A stretch of 64,000 nt of DNA from Enoplolaimus lenunculus (taxonomy: Eukaryota; Nematoda; Enoplea; Enoplida; Thoracostomopsidae). This document shows positions 55,317-64,000 of the stretch, piece after piece. A model generated the notes under the pieces. That model ran no database searches and was not told where the DNA came from. It saw only the letters and a program-made list of their open reading frames with translations. A program made the translations under genes and the position numbers. Within the stretch, counting starts at the first letter, position 1, and every line of letters begins with the position of its first letter. The stretch spans positions 1-64,000 of the forward strand of contig JASANG010000433.1 in NCBI GenBank assembly GCA_030248215.1, read 5' to 3'.

Positions 55317-56853
55317 TCAAATATAAATATCAATAACAGATTCCACATTTTGTCTACAAATCGGACATTTTCTTTGATTGTTGCGTGCAGACGGTCTCAA
55401 GCTGTAGCGTCGCGCTGCAGACAACAACTGTTCCGCGCAACTCGCACACAAGCAACAATGGCGACACGGCAGCAACAAAGTTGATTTTTCTTCATCTTGA
55501 CACACAACACAAAGTGTACGATCATAATCGAATGGATGTTGAGCATCTGCCAAATGATTAGTAGCAGTAGTATCACAGCTATTTTGGCTTGATCCATGTC
55601 GGACACGGCATGAGCTATCGTTTTCAGAACTCGAACCAATATTTCCATCGGTGTTAGTATTTCTTCGAGAATCCTGCATTTGTCTACCGCTATGACGAAA
55701 TTCCGTAGATCTCTGTGTAGACCAACGGTCTGTACTGACCTCACACTGGTGAAAATCATCGCCATCCACCACGCTTCGTGTTCTGCCATACAGCCCCAAA
55801 GAACCATTGCTAATATCACTGCTAAATTCATTCACATCTCCATCGAATTGATCAGACTCCTCGCTCTGGCTACTTGTATCACCTTCTAAGGGAGGGGCTG
55901 AAGGAATTGCCCGGGATCTAGTAGACGGACGTCTAGACATTAGCTCAGGCTGACACGGATGGTAGGGACACGACTGAGACAGCGTTGGATACAAAGGAGA
56001 ATTTGCGTTATGTGAGAGCTCAAAGTATGTCGGGTACGGACACCTCCGAGTTGTACTATTTTGTCGGCGACGTATACGCGAAACTCTGTTGTTGTCAGTG
56101 TCGTTTGAGCGCACAATCTTAAATCAATACAATTATATACGTAGCTTTTGCAAAAAATGCAAACTAAATATACATGTAAAATGAAAACTTTAAATAATGA
56201 TAAAATAAGTATATATTAAATTGGTTTTAGGCTATGTATGCACGATAAAAAATTTCAAGCGTTATCTGCTTTGAGAGCTCGACGTACACTAAACATGTAA
56301 CGTTTCAAAAGCAATAACCAGTCTCCATTTTGTTAGGATTGCAAAATTATTTGATTACTTTCTTACATAGTGTAAAAACGTAAACCAAACAGTTAAATCA
56401 ATACGTTTCCACTTCTTCCGAAAAATGGGCTTACGCGTTCATTTTCCATGGCAGCATCGAATAACGCATGAAACAATATCTTTGCACAGTTGAGCACAAA
56501 TCGAGTTAAAGCATTACTCATGATCAAATGTAGAAGGGACTTAAACGTTGACGCCATGGTGCAAACATCAGCCCATAATGAACTAACAACGTCGCTAGTA
56601 CTGAGCGACGCATAACGTGCCGCAAAGAACGGAATACCGATAACGTAGACGAAAAATGCTGACAACAAACGTAAGCTTCGAATCGCTAACTTAATCACAA
56701 CAGGCACCAAACGAAATATTGTGAATATAAGAGTTGGGAGAAGAATCCATACAAACTGTACGACCAATGGCAACACTAGATATAGTGTAATGCCTAAAAA
56801 TAAACGTGCGTATTGCAAAATGACAAATAAATCAAAGCCATTATATCAACCAT
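55317..56853 (-). CDS. RNF26-like membrane RING E3 ubiquitin ligase
   Basis: Two coding exons: 56405-56853 and 55317-56117, joined in phase 0 (GTATTG donor, TTTAAG acceptor). The first exon encodes a hydrophobic, multi-pass membrane region (YLVLPLVVQFVWILLPTLIF, AFFVYVIGIPFFAARYA). The second has a Ser-rich linker and a C-terminal C3HC4 RING (CVVCQDEE..., LLLPCRHCCLCASC, KCPICRQ) ending VIDIYI, the layout of RNF26, an ER-membrane ligase of about 430 aa. Predicted length is about 416 aa. Oddity: the ATG at 56,853 is one base out of frame with the membrane exon, at a run of four Ts (56,81x region). A missing T in the consensus or a real break would explain it. An upstream non-coding exon may end at a GTATGC donor near 56,911. 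Confidence 0.75.
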
Positions 56854-57041
56854 ATTATCTGCAATTAATAAACATTTTTTCATATTTTGAAAAGTCTGCC
56901 AAACTCAGCATACCTTGTTGAGAAATTCGTGCCCCGTGTAAGCATATGAGACATGCTTGTCCTAATGCATATGCAATAAATGCAATGCACATTGTGTTGT
57001 ACGGTCGACATATAGTCGACGAAAAATGCAGTTGGAGAGGC

Positions 57042-57114
57042 GGGCTACGTGACGCAGTGGTAGAGTGCTCGCTTAAGGATCCATAGGCTGAGAGTTCGAT
57101 CCCCGCGCTAGCAC
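57042..57114 (+). tRNA. tRNA-like sequence, type I (probably not functional)
   Basis: Acceptor GGGCTAC pairs with GCTAGC/CC imperfectly, box A and box B are good, but the anticodon loop is 8 nt (stem GCTTA/TAGGC). Best read as a tRNA-derived SINE head. Confidence 0.4.
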
Positions 57115-57965
57115 GCTTTTCCAGCTGCTTAGTAAAAAGGTCTGATGTCCCGATTCCTACCTAGACTGACATGGGGGCTACGCCGTGAGCGCAATGGTAA
57201 ACTGCCGCGCTATGAACACGGTATCCAGTCGAAAATGTGATGGACGGTCAAGGGACGTCCTTGTTGAAAATAAGGGCATGTAAGCATGTGAGACATGCTT
57301 GTCCTGGTGCATACGCAATAAATACAATGCACATTGTGTTGTACGGTCGACAGGTAGGCGACGAAAAATGCAGTTGGAGAGGCGGGTGTAAGCATGCGAG
57401 ACATGCTTGTCCTGGCGCATATGCAATAAATGCATTGCACATGGTGTTGTACAGTCGACACATAGTCGACGAAAAATGCAGTTGGAGAGGCGAGCTACGT
57501 GGCGCAGTGGTAGAGTGCTCGCTTAAGAATCCGTAGGCTGAGAGTTCGATCCCCGCTCTAGCCCGCTTTTCCAGCTGCTTAGTTGAAAGGTCTGAAGTCC
57601 CGGTTCCTACCTAGACTGACATGGGGGCTACGCCGTGAGCGCAATGGTAAACTGCCGCGCTATGAACACGGTATCCAGTCGAAAATAGGATGGACGGTCA
57701 AGGGACGACCTTGTTAAAAATAAGGGCATGTAAGCATGCGAGACATGCTTGTCCTGGTGCATATGCAATAAATGCATTGCACATGGTGTTGTACAGTCGA
57801 CACATAGTCGACGAAAAATGCAGTTGGAGAGGCGAGCTACGTGGCGCAGTGGTAGAGTGCTCGCTTAAGGATCCGTAGGCTGAGAGTTCGATCCCCGCCC
57901 TAGCCCGCTTTTCCAGCTGCTTAGTTGAAAGGTCTGAAGTCCCGGTTCCTACCTAGACTGACAGC

Positions 57966-58039
57966 GGGCTACGTGGCGCAGTGGTAGAGTGCTCGCTTAA
58001 GTATCCATAGGCTGAGAGTTCGATCCCCGCGCTAGCCCG
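57966..58039 (+). tRNA. tRNA-like sequence, type I (probably not functional)
   Basis: Last type I copy, with an intact GGGCTACG...GCTAGCCCG acceptor apart from one mismatch; same oversized anticodon loop. Confidence 0.4.
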
Positions 58040-58169
58040 CTTTTCAGCTGCTTAGTAAAGGTCTGATGTCCCGGTTCCTACCTAGACTGACACCCCGTTG
58101 TTACTTAAACCTAAAAGTTATTTATCCTGAGTTTTCAAAATTGGTAGTGCTTGACTGTTACACATCGCT

Positions 58170-58535
58170 TTGGGCAATGAAATATCAAAATGGTCAAGTT
58201 TCAGATGCATATACACGGTAACTAACCAAATCCCACAACGGCCAAAACAGACATATCAAGCGTTAATCGATGAAGATAACATTACTAGCGAAGTCAATTG
58301 TAGCACGTATTATAAGCCATACCCTAAAATAACAGCAAAATCAATGCATTTGCGTCATATGCTAAGCACTCTGAACGACAACACTCTGAACGATACATTT
58401 TTTATTAACTGCTATACGGTAAAGCACAAGAAACGTTTACAGATTAATATATTGCAACAACGAGAATTAGCTACGTATTTAAAGTGCATATTGGCAATAA
58501 CGGCGGCTAGCATAGGCGTTTCATATGAAGCCTGA
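58170..58535 (+). CDS. Hypothetical open frame, weak
   Basis: A 120-codon frame opened by a non-ATG codon after the tRNA-like array; no motif recognised (phrases YQALIDEDN, ILQQRELATYLKCILAI). Could be an exon of an unseen gene. Nothing else is seen in 58,093-59,090. Confidence 0.2.
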   Translation: MGNEISKWSSFRCIYTVTNQIPQRPKQTYQALIDEDNITSEVNCSTYYKPYPKITAKSMHLRHMLSTLNDNTLNDTFFINCYTVKHKKRLQINILQQRELATYLKCILAITAASIGVSYEA

Positions 58536-59061
58536 AAGATCGAATTGAAATTGTGGACAATATTCTTAAATTTGCTTGGTAACGTAATGAAGCTTTAGTT
58601 ATTAATTACTGCCAAATTGGTTCGTGTTACCTGTTCAGCTGTCAGTGGAAAACGTCTTTCAGGCGCTGGACAACCAAGAGTCCGATAGCATCACACCTCA
58701 CACCCTTTTGACTAGCGCATTGCTAATTGTGTGATTGACGTTCGCATTTTCGTTTGGATGAAGTCAAATTTTGATAAGTACTCGGAAAGGTTTTACAGTA
58801 TTACTAATCATTTTAGAGTTTCAATTTACAATTTAACATCTTTCATACATTGTTACAAGGTGTCAAAGCTATATCCATGCCGACACTTGCTTTTTGTAAA
58901 CTAACTATTTAATTGATAATTGAGTGCTAAATCTTTTTTAATTTCGCAATTAATATTTTACCTAATAACGGAATAACCACAATAGTCTTGACGCAAAGCT
59001 ACATAGCTACGTCGGTTTTATATGGCCGGTTTTGTGTCCGCTGAACATTGGAATGGAAAAG

Positions 59062-59600
59062 GTTCGATGTTTATGTCAATCAATCAATCAAAATGGTTTA
59101 TTAACAGATAGACATAGGGACTAAAAATTTAACCCAACAAGATATCAGATAAACCGAAAAATCTAAGTTTGTAGACAAGCTTGGTATGTGAAACTGTATC
59201 AAATGCTTCTTGGAAATCAATATATAAACAGTCAATCTTTTCACCCGTGTCTCTGTGTGCACACCAGTCATAATAACTCTCCAAAAGCTGAGTGGAAGCT
59301 GATTTTTTGCTGAGAAAACCATGCTGAGAGGGATGAATAACATTGAAACGATTAAAATGGTCAATGAGCACATTGAATATTAATCTTTCCATGATTTTAA
59401 CTACACATAAAGTTAATGAAATGGGTCTATAGTTAGAGGCGTCGCTGCCATCGCCTTTCTTGAATATAGGAACAATATCGGCTGTTTTCCAAATATTCGG
59501 TAAATCACACTCTCTTAAGGAAGTATTAAAAAGTATCGCGAGAGGATAAGCTAAGACGTTTTTGCACTTTTTGAGGAAAATGGCGGGGATGTGGTGTGTA
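59062..59600 (-). mobile_element. CR1/Jockey-type LINE remnant
   Basis: Minus-strand frame (59,129-59,600) with the reverse-transcriptase phrases KTADIVPIFKKGDG, NYRPISL, HGFLSKKSASTQLL and YIDFQEAFDTVSH. It stops soon after and passes into a short 3' end with AATAAA and a (TGAT)n-like tail near 59,082-59,092. 5' truncated and internally deleted (the YADD block is missing), so inactive. Confidence 0.8.
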
Positions 59601-59607
59601 AGCAGTG

Positions 59608-60035
59608 GCGGATTCAGGATCTGACAATGGGGGGCCCAAAGTTTCATGGTAATAAACTTATTTTTGACCCACACACAAACCACGATCTATTGCCATAAAT
59701 TTGACTTCTATACGTTCGTTCAATTCAGATGAATCCCAAATAAAACTAACGCATCAACGAAATTTAGATCTAAACAACAGGGTGGCAACATAAGTTCAGA
59801 TATGGTTTCCAACAGGCACAAATTTAAATGCTCTGATTCGGAAGCCAATTCAGTTTTGAAAAAGCAAAATCCAGCCAGCGTCAGCAAGATCTGTTTCTGT
59901 TTTTGAATGAGTTAGAACTGCCTGTTGTTTTCGGAACAGCGTAGAACAGCAATTCACACTCTATATAATTTTTGTTGAGATGCTTTTGGGGGAGGCCACG
60001 GCCGGGGTGCCCCCCTTATGGATCCGCCATTGTGC
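59608..60035. mobile_element. Non-autonomous TIR element, GTGGCGGAT type
   Basis: AGTGGCGGATTCAGGAT / ATGGATCCGCCATT ends; GTGTAAGC and GCGTAAGC near the edges suggest an 8-bp duplication. Inserted next to the LINE remnant. Non-coding. Confidence 0.6.
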
Positions 60036-61756
60036 GTAAGCATTGTGTTAGTGCGAAGTTCAAAAAATTGCTGCCATGGAACTGATCGACCTACTTTTAC
60101 AACATATTTTTGCGGATACCGATGCAGATTCTTATTTTAAAATTTTACCGATGTCGGATTCGGATGTTATATGTATCTAAGGCTTGTGTGTATTTCAGAT
60201 CTATGACGTTCGCGTATTCACCCTTCACCAATGGCACGTCCGGTTTTCAGCGTTTACTATAAAATGTTTGTACAAAAAAGCACGGATATCGTTATACGAA
60301 ATGCAATGTTATACAGTTATTGATTGGTGAGTCAGAGCCTATATTAACGATGAAAGCCAAATAAATTCGAAATAGAAAACACTTTAAAAAACTATATATC
60401 TATCAAATATCAAATTCTGAGTCCAAAAACTGATTATTAAGTAAACCGAGTTAATCACCCCCATGTATACCTATTTTGCATAAATTTTACAAAACTTTTT
60501 TATTTATTTCCGTTTTATTTTCGTTTCTTTTTCATTTATTTGTTTTCGTTGTCCGATTTTTTCTTTCTTGCCCGTTCGCAGCCATTTTATTTCTAGCTAT
60601 GTCATTCTTCCCATATACCACACAACCACTGCCGATACGGAACCGATGCTGATGCGATGCCGATTCCAACTTTAGTACACCATGCTTAATGAATAAACTG
60701 ATATGATACTATAATTACATCATTATGTCAAGACTTAAACCCTAACCATCATAAACGAGTGTACTTTTTACGGTTCATTTCAATTAATTTTTTCAAACAC
60801 AAACGCAAGAGAGATAACAGTTTTCTTTTCCAGACACACTGGTATGCGTCCAGATTTGGAATTCATAGCATTCCAACTGACGGTTATGTGCAAACAGTAT
60901 CGACAAAGAATTGGCCATTTTTTGATGCGCCGATACTGATACTTACTCACGAAAGGTACCGATTATTGCCGGTGCCGATTAATCGGCACATCGACCTAAT
61001 TTGCATGATATCTGCATCTAGTATTAGCTTTGAATGAATTATCCTGCTGCGGCTCCTGCCGGATATCTGATTCTCCGGCTCGGGAATTTTTAAGTATCCG
61101 GTTGCACTCTGATCAGATACCGGCCGGATATTAATTTTACCGGATATCGGAACCGGATTCAGATAGTAAATTTTGAACCGAAGCCGTTTGTTAACCGGAT
61201 ATAGGATCTAAATTTGTTTACTGTGGGAAGTAAAGCAGTTTTATGATATTTGGAACCACAACCGCAACTATCCATTATAGGTAGGTTTATGCCGGAGATC
61301 GGAACCGGATACGGATGTCGGTTTTTGCCGGATAATAAACCGGAACCAGATATTCAGCCGTTTACGACCTTATTCAGCATTTTGTGATCAAACACGTTTC
61401 GACCTATTCTTGAACAGACTTGAATTTGGCATTTAATTGGTCTGGAAAACACTTCAATTTAACCGTTTGCACCGCGTATACCCTTGTGTATATAACGTTA
61501 TTGTCATTTTGGTTTTCGTTATATTTTTAGCGAAATAATTTATATATATTCGCCTGTAGTTACATATATTTAAGTTTCTGCCAGTAATTTGGTTGTCAAT
61601 ATATATAGAAAATAGACGGATAATAAAATCTTAACAACCGCAAAGTTCAGCAGCGGTTTGTATTACAAAAGGTTGCTTTGATTAAGCCATCCTTTTCGTA
61701 AAGTTGTCGTCGCGAATTTCTCTGTTTCTAAGCGAAATATATTTGAAGCGAATCCC
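60036..61756. other. Upstream region of synaptobrevin gene
   Basis: No gene recognised. Scattered CCGGATAT/ATATCCGG phrases at 61,040-61,400 are family F remnants. About 300 bp directly before the start codon are AT-rich and free of known repeats, a plausible promoter/5' UTR, but no motif is decisive. Confidence 0.4.
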
Positions 61757-62889
61757 ATGGAAGCACAACCCACACAAGATGGCGGGCCAGCGGCAGAAGC
61801 TGGACAAGCACCAACTGGACCGCGTCCCCAAAGCAAGCGTTTACAACAGACCCAAGCTCAGGTTGATGAGGTAATACTTAGTAACTTATTTGTTGTGATA
61901 AAACAGTCAGGTTCTTAAATTTAGTGCGATTCACGTTTATCCTACTGAAGTATACGTTTAATATCCAGTGTCATTGCAAAATGCGTCATCTATACCGCAA
62001 AATGTTACATCTTTTCATGTCTCATGAGTATGTTTAGAATATAGCATGTGCATACACTGACTTTTCCCATGTTTGGTAAAAACATTTATTTGTGTGACAT
62101 TTTTGTCTTATGGGGTTAGGTTGTAATAAATACTTCGTGATTGGCGCCTATCTACGTATATATTTCGTTGACATTTCAGGTTGTCGGCATTATGAAAACT
62201 AATGTTGAAAAAGTGCTTGATCGTGATCAGAAACTTTCCCAGTTGGATGACCGTGCAGGTACATAATTATTATCTTTAGTTTAGTGGTACACTGGTTTTT
62301 GTTCTTAGTTTGAAATATAGTATATTAATATTAGAGATGTCCCGGATCTGAAGTCAAAGAGTGCCGCCTCCTGGGCCGTGGCTATACGGTTGCGTGGGCA
62401 GAAGCAGAAAAACCTTTGCCTATCTGCTCGAAGAAGCGGAATAAGAACATCAAGTTTATATATAAATATTGATTGGGACTGAAAAGTTCGCGTCACAATC
62501 ACAACATGGGAGTATAAACAAAATGTCGCATGACGCGATATGGCCGCGTGTAAAGTCCTGGCCCTGGGACATCTCTAATAATTATCGTCATACTGTTGGC
62601 TGTTCACGCTGTACGTACTTATACTGTAGTAAAAACTTTTTAATAGACGTATCAAACGAAACAATGGGAAAATCGACTTATAATCAACCAAATGTCGGAC
62701 TAGAAACGTAATATATAGGATTAAGTTTCAATAGTGGATCTTTGTATTTGTTGTGCGTACATGACTAGCGCACGTAGAATTATAGGAAAATGCTAAAACA
62801 TCGTTTAAGATGCGTTACAAGAGGGCGCTTCTCAGTTCGAAAGAAGTGCTGCGACCCTAAAACGTAAATATTGGTGGAAAAATTTAAAG
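61757..62889 (+). CDS. Synaptobrevin/VAMP (v-SNARE), first three exons
   Basis: Exons 61757-61870, 62180-62258 and 62810-62889 with GT-AG junctions and matching phases (0, 1, 0). The 90 encoded residues are a Pro/Gly/Ala-rich N-terminus, then the full SNARE motif: [31 protein letters not shown] (central zero-layer Arg present), [15 protein letters not shown] and [10 protein letters not shown] just before the membrane anchor. Exon boundaries match those of VAMP genes (VDE|VV and KNLK|). The transmembrane exon is not found and presumably lies beyond the window. Role: vesicle-side SNARE for exocytosis. The wording ([36 protein letters not shown]) is closest, from memory, to nematode SNB-1. Start: the ATG at 61,757. 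Confidence 0.95.
62333..62580. mobile_element. TIR element in synaptobrevin intron 2
   Basis: TTAGAGATGTCCCGG / CCTGGGACATCTCTAAT ends, non-coding interior. Target duplication not clear. Confidence 0.65.
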
Positions 62890-64000
62890 GTATGATATTG
62901 CAAGGAATATTCTGAGCTACAGGAGCATTGCACCTAACGCTATCTTACTAACAAGTTCCTCTAATATATACATGATTTATTTACTAACCAGCTTGGGATT
63001 TATATAACATTGTCGTGGTGCTTAAATAGCAGGTTTCCAGCAAAATTACGGCAGCAACTAAATTTTTTTCTAATTTTTCACTATCGATTATTCATTCTGA
63101 GTGTCATTCGCAACAAATGCGTAATTAAGCCAGGGGTTGGTTTTAGAAATCTTAATTAAGCCAGGGGTTGGTTTTAGAAATCAAAATTCGAAACCCACTT
63201 TGCGATATTTGCAAAATGGGTTTCAGATACATAAGTACTTCTTCAATTTGTCGCCCCGGTTTTCCCCACATCCTATCTACGCCCGTGATTCTCGCCGCTT
63301 GACCAGAATCATGACTTCCGGCTTATTCGGTGACACTTCAAATTCAAACACATCGATTAGTAGATTTTTTACGACTTCATTTGCTGAAAATTCTAGCTAA
63401 GGTTATCTCGACAATTTTTGAAGAGCCAACAACGAGTGCTGCAACTTGGTTATAAATATGATGAAGCTAGCTTATTTTAGGAATTTTTATTTTACATTTA
63501 CTAATTACTGACATATAATCGTGACCAGAACCCTTTGTTTTGATCTCAGGTGTTCTCAAATATAGATGATCATCCGTTCGTTCCGATTGACGTGAATTCC
63601 TTAGACCGCTGAACGAATTTTTACCAACATCTATGTAGATATGCTGGAGCCAGGGTGCGACCAGATATTAATTTATCAAATGCCGGAACCGGATACAAAT
63701 ATTGAATTTTTTATTGGCACGGGAACCGGATACCGGATATTATACTTTCTCACTTACGTATGCTAAAACTTGCTGAAATCGGAACAAAACTTACATTTGT
63801 TGATTTGCCCAGAAATGTAATCCCAGCAAGATGTTAAAAACGCTCATTTGTTAAAGGCAATTTTATGATATTCGGCACTAGAACCGTAACTATACGGTGT
63901 CTGGTAAGTTTATACCGGTTGCGGATATCAGTTTTTGCCGGATATTAATCCGGAACGGGATATCCAGTCGCACCCTGGCTATACTTAACGTAGCTATACA
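62890..64000. other. Synaptobrevin intron 3 / downstream, no exon found
   Basis: No transmembrane-encoding exon was found here. Contains a direct repeat of AATTAAGCCAGGGGTTGG with TTTTAGAAATC (63,122-63,182) and a family F element (63,651-63,977). The 87-codon frame at 63,137-63,400 has no recognisable motif. Confidence 0.5.
63651..63977. mobile_element. Family F CAGGGTG element
   Basis: CAGGGTGCGACCAGATATT / GATATCCAGTCGCACCCTG ends with repeated CCGGAT/ATCCGG interior. No clear flanking duplication. Confidence 0.7.

Larger units (their letters stand above)
56936..58092 (+). repeat. Tandem array of tRNA-like/SINE-like units
   Basis: Repeated ~110-bp segment (GTAAGCATGYGAGACATGC, CAATAAATGCA, GTCGAC, ATGCAGTTGGAGAGG) alternates with two tRNA-like heads. 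Type I starts near 57,042, 57,493, 57,834 and 57,966 (TGGCGCAGTGGTAGAGTGC ... GAGAGTTCGATCCCCGC). Type II starts near 57,174 and 57,624 (GTGAGCGCAATGGTAAACTGC ... GGTATCCAGTCG). Higher-order period about 450 bp. A type I unit with the same flanks occurs in both palindrome arms. Confidence 0.8.

Noticed and set aside
57178-57463. Frames with CTRTSMSHML-type phrases on several strands
   Set aside because: Repeat translations of the tRNA-like array.

Overview
The window is eukaryotic: genes are split by GT-AG introns and the sequence is AT-rich and crowded with small DNA transposons. The best organism hint is a synaptobrevin gene at the right end whose SNARE motif reads much like the nematode SNB-1 protein. 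Arrays of TTAGGC, the nematode-type telomere hexamer, are also scattered through the window. I infer a nematode or a close ecdysozoan relative; this is not proven.

Layout. Positions 1 to about 41,260 form one giant inverted repeat. The left arm runs 1 to ~19,130 and the right arm ~20,640 to 41,259, around a ~1.5 kb spacer. Each arm carries a complete secreted Cu/Zn superoxide dismutase-like gene (outer half) and a DEG/ENaC ion-channel gene (inner half), so both genes are present twice, head to head. Coding exons are almost identical between arms, but the arms differ by many indels. These include a 964-bp TIR element only in the right arm, about 1.2 kb present only in the left arm, changed microsatellite and minisatellite lengths, and short patches that look like poor consensus sequence. 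The spacer holds a diverged extra exon of the same channel family. Both outer edges carry the same LINE 3' end, so the palindrome probably continues left of the window.

From 41,017 to 46,622 lies a LINE of the L1/Tx1 type with two long open reading frames. ORF2 has an APE-type endonuclease and a reverse transcriptase. ORF1 has a CCHC knuckle, a glutamine-rich linker and a C-terminal region that I read as a NADAR domain, the ADP-ribose/NAD-linked glycosidase fold of the YbiA type. This is the most novel item in the window.

From 46.6 to 64 kb there is more ordinary genic DNA: (i) a five-exon gene for an unknown secreted cysteine- and serine-rich protein (49,571-53,683, +); (ii) an RNF26-like multi-pass membrane RING E3 gene (55,317-56,853, -); (iii) a tandem array of tRNA-like/SINE-like units (56.9-58.1 kb); (iv) a truncated CR1/Jockey-type LINE; and (v) the first three exons of a synaptobrevin gene (61,757 to beyond the window).

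Most of the remaining DNA is short TIR elements. The commonest families (A and B) have hAT-like 8-bp target duplications and a core made of degenerate TTAGGC telomere-like repeats. Others are fold-back elements in TA targets, GC-rich elements and CAGGGTG-ended elements. Several are nested in one another, which gives their relative ages.
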